Source: Salininema proteolyticum (lineage in GTDB: Bacteria; Actinomycetota; Actinomycetes; Mycobacteriales; Micromonosporaceae). Taken from it: 64,000 bases of DNA. The notes beneath the pieces were generated by a model. The model searched no databases. It had not been told where the DNA came from and saw only the letters and a list, made by a program, of their open reading frames with translations. Position 1 is the first letter of the stretch; the number at the start of each line of letters is the position of its first letter. Both the position numbers and the translations under genes were made by a program. The stretch covers positions 434,001 through 498,000 of the forward strand of contig NZ_JBHUNX010000001.1 in NCBI RefSeq assembly GCF_042685645.1, read 5' to 3'. Shown one piece after another: positions 33,267-43,488 of this stretch.

Positions 33267-34895
33267 ATGGATCCGACCCGAGACGACGGCGAAGACCGTA
33301 CCGAGAGGCGAACGGACGGCACAGGTGCCCGGAGCGGCGCTCACGGCCGGCCCTCCGAAGGCGAATCCACCGTCCACAACGGCATAGCCGGTCGAGCCAT
33401 CGCCCGCGAGAACACGGCCGAGAGCGCAGCCGGGAACAGAGCCTCAGGCGGCGGGCACGCTTCGCGCGGCGGCGCCGGAGCGGACCGCTTTCTCCGCGGC
33501 GACGGCAGGCGCAGCCGCGTCCTCCGTCGCGGCATGGCGGCCGCGGCAGCCGGCGTCCTGACGGCGGTATCCCTGGCCACCGCGCCCACCGCCTCCGCCG
33601 AGACCGACGCGGACGCCGCCCCCGGGGAAGCCGGCGCGGCCGCAGAATGGGACCTCGTCTGGGCCGACGAGTTCGACGGTCCGGCCGGCCAACTGCCCGA
33701 CTCCTCCCTGTGGCAGTTCGACATCGGCCACTCCTACCCCGGCGGCCCCGACAACTGGGGCACCGGAGAGATCGCCTACCACACCGACGACCCCGACAAC
33801 ATCTCCCTCGACGGGAACGGGAACCTGGAGATCACCGCGCTCCGGGACGCGAACGGGGACTGGACCTCGGCCCGCATCGAGACCCACCGCGGCGACTTCA
33901 AACCCCCTGCCGGCGGCAGCCTCCGGATCGAGGGGAACCTCCAGATCCCCGGAGTCACCGGCGACGCCGCCCTCGGGTACTGGCCCGCCTTCTGGGCCCT
34001 CGGCTCCCCTTACCGAGGGAACTACTGGAACTGGCCCGCCATCGGCGAGTTCGACATCATGGAGAACGTCAACGGCAACGACTGGGTCGCCGCCGTCCTC
34101 CACTGCGGAGTCCCCCAGGGCGGCCCCTGCAACGAGACCCTCGGCCTCGGCCATGAGACCGCCTGCCCGACCGGCCCCTGCCCCGGCGAGTTCCACGAGT
34201 ACGCCTTCGAATGGGACGACTCCGGGCCCTCCCAGCAGCTCCGCTGGTACGTCGACGGACAGCTCCACCACACCGTCTCCGAGGCGGACATGCCCGCCGA
34301 CACCTGGGCGGACATGACCGGGCACGCCGGGTACTTCATCCTGCTCAACCTCGCCATCGGCGGCGCCTTCCCCGACGGCGTCGCGGGATTCCCGACTCCT
34401 ACCGCCGCCACCGAGTCCGGCCACTCGCTCCTGGTGGACTACGTCCGCGTCTACACCGCCGACGGAGACCCCTGCGGCGACTGCGACCCCGACCCGGGCG
34501 ACGGGCACGACGCCTACGAGCCGATCGCGGCGACATCCTACGACGGATCCTCCGGAGTCCCGACCGCCGACGACTCCGTCGGCCCGCTCTCCAACGGCGA
34601 CTGGCTGCGGTTCGACGGCGTCGAGTTCGGGTCGCAGCCGCCGCTCGACGTGGTCGCCACCGTCGCCTCCGGAGCCCCCGACGGGGTCAGCGGCCTGGTA
34701 GAGGTCCGGATCGGCTCACCGACCGCGCCGCCCATCGGATCGTTCGCCCTGGGGAGCACCGGCGGGTGGAACTCGTTCACCGACATTCCGGGCAATGTGG
34801 ACGGACCCACCGGCACCCACAACGTCTACCTCACCTTCACCGCCGGACACGGCGAACCCTACGTCACCGTGCGGTCCTTCCGGTTCCGCCGCTGA
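33267..34895 (+). CDS. secreted GH16 beta-glucanase with CBM6-like module
   Basis: A 542-residue enzyme. The catalytic GH16 domain (about 125-400) carries the signature EFDIME at 261-266, with nucleophile Glu261 and acid/base Glu266. Its surroundings (WPAFWALG and FHEYAFEWDD) point to a laminarinase / endo-beta-1,3-glucanase. A short Asp/Gly/Cys linker (GDPCGDCDPDPGDG) leads to a C-terminal CBM6-like module (about 415-542). The signal peptide (RRGMAAAAAGVLTAVSLATAPTASA) starts only near residue 87, so the SD-supported ATG gives an unusually long hydrophilic N-tail. Two LacI-type operators precede the gene. It would supply oligosaccharides for the nearby importer and GH1 enzyme. Confidence 0.92.
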   Translation: MDPTRDDGEDRTERRTDGTGARSGAHGRPSEGESTVHNGIAGRAIARENTAESAAGNRASGGGHASRGGAGADRFLRGDGRRSRVLRRGMAAAAAGVLTAVSLATAPTASAETDADAAPGEAGAAAEWDLVWADEFDGPAGQLPDSSLWQFDIGHSYPGGPDNWGTGEIAYHTDDPDNISLDGNGNLEITALRDANGDWTSARIETHRGDFKPPAGGSLRIEGNLQIPGVTGDAALGYWPAFWALGSPYRGNYWNWPAIGEFDIMENVNGNDWVAAVLHCGVPQGGPCNETLGLGHETACPTGPCPGEFHEYAFEWDDSGPSQQLRWYVDGQLHHTVSEADMPADTWADMTGHAGYFILLNLAIGGAFPDGVAGFPTPTAATESGHSLLVDYVRVYTADGDPCGDCDPDPGDGHDAYEPIAATSYDGSSGVPTADDSVGPLSNGDWLRFDGVEFGSQPPLDVVATVASGAPDGVSGLVEVRIGSPTAPPIGSFALGSTGGWNSFTDIPGNVDGPTGTHNVYLTFTAGHGEPYVTVRSFRFRR

Positions 34896-34948
34896 CGCTC
34901 CGGCCCGGGCCGACGGGTCCCGACCCGGTGATCGATTCGAATAGCACG

Positions 34949-34985
34949 CGCTTCGCGCACCGTCAACCGGACGGTGCGCGAAGCG
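34949..34985. terminator. bidirectional terminator between GH16 and lacI-type genes
   Basis: Sixteen-base perfect arms (CGCTTCGCGCACCGTC and complement) with an AACCG loop lie between the two convergent stop codons. Confidence 0.75.
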
Positions 34986-34994
34986 GCTTGCGGG

Positions 34995-36023
34995 TCAGCA
35001 GGTGCCGCGCCGGATGAGCTGCGTCGGCAGGACGACGTTCGCGATCTCCTCCTCGCCCTCGAGGAGCATGAGCATCTGCTTGGCCAGGGCGGCGCCGATC
35101 TCGTCGATCGGCTGGCGCACGGTCGTCAGCCCCGGCTCGGTGAAGGCCGCCATCTCCATGTCGTCGAACCCGACGAGCGCGATGTCGTCGGGAACGGAGA
35201 TCCCCTTCTGCTGCAGGTGCTGCAGCGCCCCGTAGGCCATCAGGTCGGAGGCGGCGAACACCGCGTCGGGGGTGTCCTCCCACGTCCCCTCGTCCAGAAG
35301 CACGCCTATGGCGTTGTGGCCCGACTCCTTGGTGAAGTCGCCGAAGACGATCTGCGTGCCCGTCCCCAGCGCCTTCGACTCCTCGGCGTAGGCGGCCAGG
35401 CGCTCGCGGCCGGCGACCATGGTCTGCGGGCCGGCGATGGTGGCGATGCGCCGGCAGCCGCGCTCGTACATGTGCCGCAGCGCCTCGCGGACCCCGCTGC
35501 GGTGGTCGACGTCCACATAGGGGATCGACGACCCCTTCTGGGCGCCGTTGCACACCACCGGGATCCCCGACCGGTGGACGAGTTCCGGCAGGGGGTCGCC
35601 GTCGCGCAGCGAGGCGAAGACGACGCCGTCGACGTGCCCGCTCAGGGCGTAGCGCTCGATGCGCCGGTGCCCGTCCTCGGACCCCGCCGTCAACAGGAGC
35701 ATCAGCTTCCCGGCGGCCTCGAACTCGGCGGCGGCGCTGCGGATGACGTTGGGGAAGAACTGGTCGTCGCTGAAGACGCGGTCGGTCGGTTCGGGGAGGA
35801 TGAGGGCCACGGTGTCCGTCCGCCTCGTGACCAGCGAGCGCGCCGCCGCGTTGGGCACGTATCCGAGCTTCTCCGCCGCCCGTTCGACCTTGGCGCGCAG
35901 CCCGGCGTCGACGGTCCTCTCCCCGCGCAGCGCCCGCGAGGCGGTGGCCCGCGAGACTCCCGCCTCGGCGGCCACCTGCACGAGCGTGGGGCGTTCTCTC
36001 CGATTCGCGTTGCGTCCGGCCAC
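34995..36023 (-). CDS. LacI-family regulator of the beta-glucan locus
   Basis: A 342-residue LacI/GalR repressor. The N-terminal HTH reads PTLVQVAAEAGVSRATASRALRG, followed by the hinge LGYVPNAAARSLVT. The sugar-binding core has the usual VFAASDLMAYGALQ and VALVGFDDMEMAAF strands. I choose GTG 36021-36023 because GAGAGGAG lies eight bases upstream; a TTG at 36041 would add six residues. It follows the second permease gene by 14 bases and is probably co-transcribed, giving negative autoregulation. Its likely operators are the four GAGAGCGCTCTC palindromes at 33.2 and 39.3 kb. The inducer is probably cellobiose or a laminari-oligosaccharide (inference). Confidence 0.92.
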   Translation of the reverse strand: MAGRNANRRERPTLVQVAAEAGVSRATASRALRGERTVDAGLRAKVERAAEKLGYVPNAAARSLVTRRTDTVALILPEPTDRVFSDDQFFPNVIRSAAAEFEAAGKLMLLLTAGSEDGHRRIERYALSGHVDGVVFASLRDGDPLPELVHRSGIPVVCNGAQKGSSIPYVDVDHRSGVREALRHMYERGCRRIATIAGPQTMVAGRERLAAYAEESKALGTGTQIVFGDFTKESGHNAIGVLLDEGTWEDTPDAVFAASDLMAYGALQHLQQKGISVPDDIALVGFDDMEMAAFTEPGLTTVRQPIDEIGAALAKQMLMLLEGEEEIANVVLPTQLIRRGTC

Positions 36024-36037
36024 GGCGCCGACTCCTC

Positions 36038-36925
36038 TCAACCTTTGACGGCTCCCTCCATGATGCCACTGATCATGTGGCGGCCCAGCACCGCGAAGAC
36101 CGCCAGGAGCGGGAGCGTGGAGAGGAGTGTCCCGGTCAGGACGAGCGACCGGTCGGAGACGTAGCCGCCGGCGAGGGTGGAGAGGGAGACCTGGACGGTG
36201 TGGCTCTCCGGGGAGGAGAGGACGACCAGGGGCCAGAAGTAGTCGTTCCAGGCGGTCAGGAAGGTGAGGACGCCGAGGACGACGGCGGCGGGCCGCGCGG
36301 CGGGGAGGACGATGCTCCAGAACACGCGGAGGGTGGAGGCGCCGTCGACTCGCGCGGCCTCGATGAGCTCGGCCGGCAGGGCCGAGGAGAGGTACTGCGT
36401 CATGAAGAAGACGCCGAAGGCGTTGACGAGCGCGGGGAGGATGAGGGCGAGGAGGGTGTCGGCGAAGCCTAGGCGGACCATGAGCATGTAGAGGGGTATG
36501 ACCCCCAGCTGCATGGGCACCATCATGGTGGCGATGACGCCGACGAGGAGCACGCGGGATCCCTTGAACCGCAGGCGGGCGAAGGCGAACCCGGCGAGCG
36601 TCGAGAAGAGGACGGTCGACAGGGCGACGGTGGTGGACACGATGGCGCTGTTGGCCAGTGCCGCGCCGAAGGGCACGGTGTCGAAGACGCGGACGGTGTT
36701 CTCCCAGAGGTTCGCCCCGGGCGTCAGCGGCGGCGGCGTCTCGGCCAGGGCCGCGTTGTCGCGGGAGGCGACGACGAGGCTGTAGTAGAGCGGGAAGATC
36801 GAGAAGAACATGACCGCCGTCAGGGTCAGGTAGGCGAGGCGGCCGGGCCGGTCGCGCAGGACGAGCAGGCGGCGGCGGGTGCTGTGCGGTTTCACGGCGG
36901 GCTCCTTGGTCGGGGTCTCGCTCAT
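36038..36925 (-). CDS. carbohydrate ABC permease, MalG/CebG type
   Basis: A 295-residue inner-membrane permease with six transmembrane segments. The EAA coupling motif is EAARVDGASTLRVFWSIVLP. MSETPTKEPAVK gives a short cytoplasmic start. The ATG overlaps the preceding permease stop by four bases (ATGA). It is part of SBP-permease-permease-regulator, an operon with no ATPase. In actinobacteria such CUT1 importers commonly share the distant MsiK ATPase. Confidence 0.94.
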   Translation of the reverse strand: MSETPTKEPAVKPHSTRRRLLVLRDRPGRLAYLTLTAVMFFSIFPLYYSLVVASRDNAALAETPPPLTPGANLWENTVRVFDTVPFGAALANSAIVSTTVALSTVLFSTLAGFAFARLRFKGSRVLLVGVIATMMVPMQLGVIPLYMLMVRLGFADTLLALILPALVNAFGVFFMTQYLSSALPAELIEAARVDGASTLRVFWSIVLPAARPAAVVLGVLTFLTAWNDYFWPLVVLSSPESHTVQVSLSTLAGGYVSDRSLVLTGTLLSTLPLLAVFAVLGRHMISGIMEGAVKG

Positions 36926-37848
36926 CGGTCGGAGGAGATGCGGCGGGACAGGGCGAGGTTCACCAGCGAGACGATCACGATGACGGCGAACATGGTCCAT
37001 GCGACGGCGGAGGCGTAGCCGAACTGGAAGCCGCGGTTGAAGCCGTGCTCGTACAGGTAGAGCGTGAGGGTCTGGAACTGGCGCGAGGATCCTCCGGTCG
37101 TCCCCGACGGCCCGCCGCCGGCGAACAGCTGCGGTTCGGCGAAGATCTGGAGTCCGTAGATGGTGGAGACGATGACGGTGAAGATGATCGTCGGGCGGAT
37201 GGAGGGGACGGTGACCTTCCACAGCTGCTGCCACCTGGTGGCGCCGTCGATGCGGGCGGCCTCGTACAGCTCTCTGGGGACGGTGAGGATCGCCGCGAGG
37301 TAGATGAGGGCGTTGTACCCGGTCCACTTCCAGGCGACCATGGTCGCGATCGCGATGTGGGAGGTCGCCGTCCCCGCCTGCCAGTCGACGCGGCCGGCTC
37401 CGAAGAGTTCGAGGGTCCAGTTGACCAGTCCGAAGTCCCGTCCGAACAGCTGGCTGAAGATGACGGCGACGGCGACGACCGAGGCGATGTTGGGCAGCAG
37501 CAGGCCCATCCGGAAGAACGTGGGGGCGCGCACCCTCATGGCGAGGATGTTCGCCAGGATGAGCGCGGCGAACAGCTGGGGGAGCGTGGCCAGGACGAGG
37601 ATGCTCGCCGTGTTGCCCAGCGCGTTCCAGAAGTAGGGGTCGGACAGCAGGGTCGTGTAGTTGGCCAGTCCGACGAACGCGTGGTCGTCGGACAGCAGCG
37701 ACCAGTCGTGCAGGGAGACCCACGCGGTGAAGGCGAGTGGGAAGACGCCGAACACCGCGAACAGGAGGTAGAACGGGGCGATGTAGAGGTAGGGCGACAG
37801 TCGCGCGTTCCGGCGCGATCGCCGCCGTGTCGTCTCCGCGGTCGTCAC
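36922..37848 (-). CDS. carbohydrate ABC permease, MalF/CebF type
   Basis: A 308-residue permease with six transmembrane segments, beginning with LSPYLYIAPFYLLFAVFGVF after a basic N-tail (TRRRSRRNAR). The EAA loop is YEAARIDGATRWQQLWKVTVP. A periplasmic Gly/Ser loop (FAGGGPSGTTGGSSRQF) lies before TM6. The GTG start is seven bases after the binding-protein stop. It partners with the CebG-type protein in one CUT1 importer. Confidence 0.94.
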   Translation of the reverse strand: MTTAETTRRRSRRNARLSPYLYIAPFYLLFAVFGVFPLAFTAWVSLHDWSLLSDDHAFVGLANYTTLLSDPYFWNALGNTASILVLATLPQLFAALILANILAMRVRAPTFFRMGLLLPNIASVVAVAVIFSQLFGRDFGLVNWTLELFGAGRVDWQAGTATSHIAIATMVAWKWTGYNALIYLAAILTVPRELYEAARIDGATRWQQLWKVTVPSIRPTIIFTVIVSTIYGLQIFAEPQLFAGGGPSGTTGGSSRQFQTLTLYLYEHGFNRGFQFGYASAVAWTMFAVIVIVSLVNLALSRRISSDR

Positions 37849-37855
37849 GGTGCGG

Positions 37856-39217
37856 TCAATCCAGGGTCGCTATGTCGGAGAGGACCTGGTCCCATGCCTC
37901 GTCCGGCGACTGGGAGCCCTCTTCGATCCGTCCGAGGCCCTGGCCGATCATGGTCATGATGTCGCCTTCCAGGGGGCCGTGGTACTTCGGCTCGACGGCC
38001 TCGGCCGCCTCGGTGAAGATCCGTCCGGTCGGGGCGTCGTTGAAGTAGGCGGAGGTCTGGGAGGTGAAGGCCTCGTCGTCGTAGAGCTCGGGCGTGGAGG
38101 GGAAGTTCCCGGTCTGTTCGAAGATCTTCAGCTGCTGCTCGGGGCGGGTGAGCCACTCGATGAACTCGTAGGCCGCTTGGGCGTTGTCGCTCTGCTCGGG
38201 GACGACGAGGTGGGAGCCGCCCATGTTGCCGGAGCCGCCGGGGACGGTGGCGATGTCCCACTTGCCGGCGGCCTCGGGGGCGTTGTCCTCGATGTAGGCG
38301 GTCATCCAGGCGGGGCAGATGATCGTCGCGAAGGTGCCCTCGGCGAAGCTGGCGTTCCACTCGGGGGTGTAGGCCTCGAGTTCGTTGGACATGCCGGCCT
38401 CGATGGCCCGGACGGTCAGGTCCCAGGCCTCGGCCACGGCCGGGTCGTCGGCGGTGACGGTGCCGTCGTTCGCGTAGACGCCGGTCGGCGCCTGGTCGAC
38501 CATCGCCCGGAACATGTTGCCGGAGGACTCGAAGAAGTGGCTGTCGCCGGAGGCGGCGAGGTAGCGTTCCCCGACGTCCACGTAGTCCTCCCACGAGTCC
38601 TGCCACAGGGCGGAGACCTCGTCGCGGTCGGTGGGGAGCCCGGCCGCCTCGAAGAGGTCGCTGCGGTAGCACATCGCCATGCCGCCGACGTCGGTGCCGA
38701 GTCCGATGACCCGGTCGCCGTCGGCGGTGAGGGCCTGGTTCCACTTCCAGTCCAGCCAGCGCTCTTCGTGGTCGCCCGCGCCGAGTTCGGAGAGGTCGGT
38801 GAAGCGGTCGGGGTTGGCGGCGTACTGGCTGATGTAGGAGACCTCGACCGCTTCGATGTCGGCGGCCCCGGACCCGGTGGCCAGGTGGGCGGTGAGGTTG
38901 GTGTGGTGGTCGGCGAACTCGGAGACGCGCTCCTCGAACTCGATGTCGGGGTGGGCCTCCTCGTACTCCTCGTAGAGCGGGCCGAAGCCGAAGTCGCCGA
39001 AGAGCCCGACGGTGAGGGTGGTCTTTCCGTCGTCGGAGCCGCAGGCGGCCAGGGTGCCGGCGGCGAGGACGGCGATCGCCCCGGCGGCCGTGCCGCGCAG
39101 GGTTTTTCGGTGCGGGGACTTGCGGTGCGGGGCCTTTCGTCCCGGGGTGGTCCGTGCGGTGGTCGGGTCGGTGGGGCTGGGGGCGGCGCCCGGGCGGGCG
39201 CTTTGTTTTCCGTTCAT
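37856..39217 (-). CDS. CebE-like sugar-binding lipoprotein (family 1 SBP)
   Basis: A 453-residue extracellular solute-binding protein. The signal peptide ends in the lipobox LAAGTLAACGSDD (Cys near residue 59), after a long basic N-tail with a repeated HRKSPHRK pattern. The mature part has family-1 features: VGLFGDFGFGPLYEEYEEAHPDI, then DVGGMAMCYRSDLFEAAGLP and EFIEWLTRPEQQLKIF. The context (GH16, GH1, LacI) points to beta-glucan oligosaccharides or cellobiose as ligand. Two LacI-type operators lie 23 and 122 bases upstream. Confidence 0.93.
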   Translation of the reverse strand: MNGKQSARPGAAPSPTDPTTARTTPGRKAPHRKSPHRKTLRGTAAGAIAVLAAGTLAACGSDDGKTTLTVGLFGDFGFGPLYEEYEEAHPDIEFEERVSEFADHHTNLTAHLATGSGAADIEAVEVSYISQYAANPDRFTDLSELGAGDHEERWLDWKWNQALTADGDRVIGLGTDVGGMAMCYRSDLFEAAGLPTDRDEVSALWQDSWEDYVDVGERYLAASGDSHFFESSGNMFRAMVDQAPTGVYANDGTVTADDPAVAEAWDLTVRAIEAGMSNELEAYTPEWNASFAEGTFATIICPAWMTAYIEDNAPEAAGKWDIATVPGGSGNMGGSHLVVPEQSDNAQAAYEFIEWLTRPEQQLKIFEQTGNFPSTPELYDDEAFTSQTSAYFNDAPTGRIFTEAAEAVEPKYHGPLEGDIMTMIGQGLGRIEEGSQSPDEAWDQVLSDIATLD

Positions 39218-39240
39218 GGTCCCGGTCTTTCCGCGCTCTC

Positions 39241-39254
39241 AGAGAGCGCTCTCT
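39241..39254. promoter_or_regulatory. LacI-type operator 3, importer promoter
   Basis: Perfect palindrome AGAGAGCGCTCTCT, identical to site 1 at 33.2 kb. It lies 24 bases upstream of the binding-protein start on the minus strand. Confidence 0.75.
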
Positions 39255-39339
39255 CGTAAGATTGAAATATATTCGTAGCACTCAATTTCAACGCACGTCA
39301 ATGCTCATTTATAAGATTGTTACATTCACATTGATCTTG

Positions 39340-39353
39340 AGAGAGCGCTCTCC
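39340..39353. promoter_or_regulatory. LacI-type operator 4, GH1 promoter
   Basis: AGAGAGCGCTCTCC, with the full GAGAGCGCTCTC core. It lies about 73 bases upstream of the GH1 start. Sites 3 and 4 flank the AT-rich divergent promoter region 39255-39335. Confidence 0.75.
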
Positions 39354-39426
39354 CACTGTTAACCTGACGCAAGAGATCCACAGTCAGGGATCCACCGCCC
39401 TGGAACCCGATCGGAAAGGGACACCC

Positions 39427-40806
<1,380 letters not shown>

Positions 40807-40941
40807 GGCGGTCCGGGGCGGGCCGTCCGCGCGGGGGTCCAGGCCGGGTGGCGGCAGCGGCGGTTACGCCTGCGCCGGGCGAACTGTCCGCGCGGTGTCC
40901 CGAACCCCCGCGCCGCTCCGTCCACTATCCGCGGAGCGCGG

Positions 40942-42051
40942 TCAGGGCCGCAGCGCCAGCGCCCCGTCGGCCGGTCCGGCGACCGTGAAAGCCGGCTCGG
41001 GGAGCCCGCGCTTCGCGGCTGCTTCCCGCACCCGGTCTTCGACGCGTCCCACCGCGCCCCGCTCGACCAGGGCTATGGCGCTGCCGCCGAATCCGCCCCC
41101 GACCATGCGCGCACCGAGCGCCCCGGCCTCCACGGCGGCGTCGACGGCCGAGTCCAACTCCGGCGAGCTGACCTCGAAGTCGTCCCTCAGCGAGGCGTGC
41201 GACGCGTTCAGCAGGGCGCCGACGGTCGCGAAGTCGTTGTCCCGCAGAGCGTTCACGGCCTTCCGCACCCGCTCCGTCTCGCCGACCACATGGCGCGCCC
41301 GGCCGTGGAGGACCGGATCGGCCAGCCGGTCGAGGTCCTCCGTCCGGGCGTCGGCCAACTGCCGGACTCCCAGGATCTCCCGCGCCTTCTCGCAGTGGGC
41401 TCGCCGGGCCGCGTACTCGCCGTCGACCAGGCGGTGCGGGGCCCGCGAGTCCATCACGAGCACGCACAGCCCCCGAAGGTCGACGCGGAAGGGGATGTAG
41501 TCGTACTCCTTCGAGGCGGAGTCGAACCACAGCACGTGGTCCGACCGCCCGAGAAGGGACGCGGCCTGGTCCATGTTCCCGCACGGCATGCCGACGTAGG
41601 CGTTCTCCACGCGCTGCGCGATGTCGATCTGCGCCTCCGGGGCGATCTCCAGGCCGTAGAGGTCCGCCATGGCCCGAAGGACGGCGCACGTCAGGGCCGC
41701 CGAAGAGGAGAGGCCCGCCCCGAGGGGCACCGTCCCGTGCACGGCCATCGCGGCCGGCCCGGTCTCGAACCCGAAGTCGCGCAGCGCGTCCTGGACCCCG
41801 GTCGCGTAGACGGTCCACGAGTCGGAGCCCGAGTCCGCCGTCGACGCCAGGCGCCACCGGTCGGACTTCGCCGCGGCGACGACGCAGTAGCGGCCGATGG
41901 CGAACGGCATGACCGCTCCGCCGGAGTGGTCGACGTGCTCGCCGATCAGGTTGACGCGGCCGGGCGCGGCGCGGACCGTTTCCGGTTCGGCGCCGAAGCG
42001 CTCGCGGAACAGGGCGGCGGCCCGGTCGGCCTGCTCGGGTGGAATGGGCAT
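40942..42051 (-). CDS. galK: galactokinase
   Basis: A 369-residue GHMP kinase that phosphorylates galactose at C1. Signatures are APGRVNLIGEHVDHSGG (galactokinase signature), the ATP loop PLGAGLSSSAAL and the C-terminal GARMVGGGFGGSAIAL. AGGAG lies about five bases before the ATG. It is last in deoR-galT-galK, 61 bases after galT. galE is not in the window. Confidence 0.95.
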   Translation of the reverse strand: MPIPPEQADRAAALFRERFGAEPETVRAAPGRVNLIGEHVDHSGGAVMPFAIGRYCVVAAAKSDRWRLASTADSGSDSWTVYATGVQDALRDFGFETGPAAMAVHGTVPLGAGLSSSAALTCAVLRAMADLYGLEIAPEAQIDIAQRVENAYVGMPCGNMDQAASLLGRSDHVLWFDSASKEYDYIPFRVDLRGLCVLVMDSRAPHRLVDGEYAARRAHCEKAREILGVRQLADARTEDLDRLADPVLHGRARHVVGETERVRKAVNALRDNDFATVGALLNASHASLRDDFEVSSPELDSAVDAAVEAGALGARMVGGGFGGSAIALVERGAVGRVEDRVREAAAKRGLPEPAFTVAGPADGALALRP

Positions 42052-42112
42052 GGTCTCCTGCTCTCCTTCGTGCGGGCGGACGTCTCCGGCTCTCGCGGCC
42101 GTCGGCCCGTCG

Positions 42113-43414
42113 TCACGCGGCGGCATAGGCCTCTGCCAGACGGGCGGCGATCTCCTCCGGGACGACGTCGTTGACGAACGCCCCCATGAGGGACTCCGAA
42201 GAGGCGAGGTACTTGATCTTGCCGGGCGCCCGACGCGGCGATACCAGCTGGTGGCTCAGACGCCAGGCCTCGGCGGTGCGCGGGTCGCCGTCGCGCGGGG
42301 CCTGCCTCCATGCTGCCATGTACGGGACGTCGGCGCCCAGGACGGACTCCAGGGCTCGCAGCAGCCTGCGGTACATCTCGGCGAAGGAGCGGCGCTGGCG
42401 GCCGCTCAGCCCGGGCAGGTCGGACACCGGGTCGAGCGGGCAGATGCGGAGCTCGCAGGGCCAGCGGGCGCTGTAGGGGACGAAGGCGATCCAGTCCTCG
42501 CTGCGGGCGACCACGCGCGGGCCGACGGTCTCGGCGGCGATCAGGTCCTCGAAGAGGTTGCGCCCCCGGTGCTCCAGGTAGGCCGCCGCCGACTCGAGGA
42601 CGCGCTCTGTGTCGGGCGTCGTGTACGGGTAGGCGTAGATCTGCCCGTGCGGATGGTGCAGGGTCACGCCGATGTCGACGCCGTGGTTCTCGAAGCAGGC
42701 CACCTCCCGCACGTCGTCGCGCCCGAGCAGTTCTTCGCTGCGGCGGGCCTGGACCGCGACGATGTCGGCGATCCGCTCGGTGGAGAGGGACGACAGGGTC
42801 GCGTCGTGGTCGTCGGAGAAGCAGACGACCTCGCAGTGGCCGTTGGCGGGTCGGGAGAGGCCCATCTCGGCGAAGTGCTCGGAGGGCTTGCCGTCCGGGG
42901 AGCCGGTCCCGGTCAGCGACGGGAACCGGTTGTCGAAGACGGCGATGTCGTAGCCGGGCGCGGGGATCTCGGTCAGGCCGGAGGCGGGAGACGGGGCGCG
43001 GGATCCGCACTCTCCGGTGCGGGGTTCGGGCGGGGCGACGGGTGTGGGGCACAGGGGGCAGTCGACCGGCAGGAGCGGGCGGCCGTTGCGGGAGGCCGAT
43101 ACGACGACCCATTCCCGGCGCAGGACGTCCCAGCGGCGTTCGCCCTGGCGGGGAGGGGGACCGGTCTCGCGCCGGTCGGGATGGGCGGCGGGTCCGCGGC
43201 ACTCGCCGGTCTCGCTCCGGTCCGTCGAGCGGGGCGACGACGAACTCGTTTCGGAATGGGCGGCCGTTCCGCCGCCTTCGCCCTTCTCGCCCCGGTGCAC
43301 TGCCGTTTCGGGGGAGGGACCGCCGTCTTCCCCGCCGTCGTCGCGGTCGGAGCGGAAGTACCGGAGACGGCGGCCGTCGGCGAGCGCGACGGCCTCCTCG
43401 CTGAGACAGTCCAT
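42113..43414 (-). CDS. galT: galactose-1-phosphate uridylyltransferase with N-terminal insertion
   Basis: A 433-residue GalT that swaps UMP between UDP-glucose and galactose 1-phosphate. The active-site HHPHGQIYAYP and the upstream ENHGVDIGVTLHHP are intact, as are CPLCP (zinc) and the FDNRFPSL strand. Compared with typical actinobacterial GalT (about 350-370 residues), there is an extra low-complexity stretch of some 45-60 residues between LADGRRLRYFRSD and RRWDVLRREWVVV. A second, shorter insert (about 14 residues) follows CPLCP. Part of the first insertion repeats 27 of 28 bases of the adjacent deoR 3' end in another frame. AAGGA precedes the ATG. The gap to deoR is 10 bases. Confidence 0.92.
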   Translation of the reverse strand: MDCLSEEAVALADGRRLRYFRSDRDDGGEDGGPSPETAVHRGEKGEGGGTAAHSETSSSSPRSTDRSETGECRGPAAHPDRRETGPPPRQGERRWDVLRREWVVVSASRNGRPLLPVDCPLCPTPVAPPEPRTGECGSRAPSPASGLTEIPAPGYDIAVFDNRFPSLTGTGSPDGKPSEHFAEMGLSRPANGHCEVVCFSDDHDATLSSLSTERIADIVAVQARRSEELLGRDDVREVACFENHGVDIGVTLHHPHGQIYAYPYTTPDTERVLESAAAYLEHRGRNLFEDLIAAETVGPRVVARSEDWIAFVPYSARWPCELRICPLDPVSDLPGLSGRQRRSFAEMYRRLLRALESVLGADVPYMAAWRQAPRDGDPRTAEAWRLSHQLVSPRRAPGKIKYLASSESLMGAFVNDVVPEEIAARLAEAYAAA

Positions 43415-43488
43415 GGGCGTTCCTTCAGTCGGAGGGCGGGGCGCCCTCGCCCGACTCGTCTCCGTCGAGCGGGGCGACGACGAGCTCG
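43221..43488. repeat. 28-bp repeat shared by galT insertion and deoR 3' end
   Basis: The 28-mer starting TCCGTCGAGCGGGGCGACGA at 43221-43248 (inside galT) recurs at 43461-43488 (inside deoR) with one mismatch, in the same orientation. The two genes read it in different frames. Confidence 0.75.
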
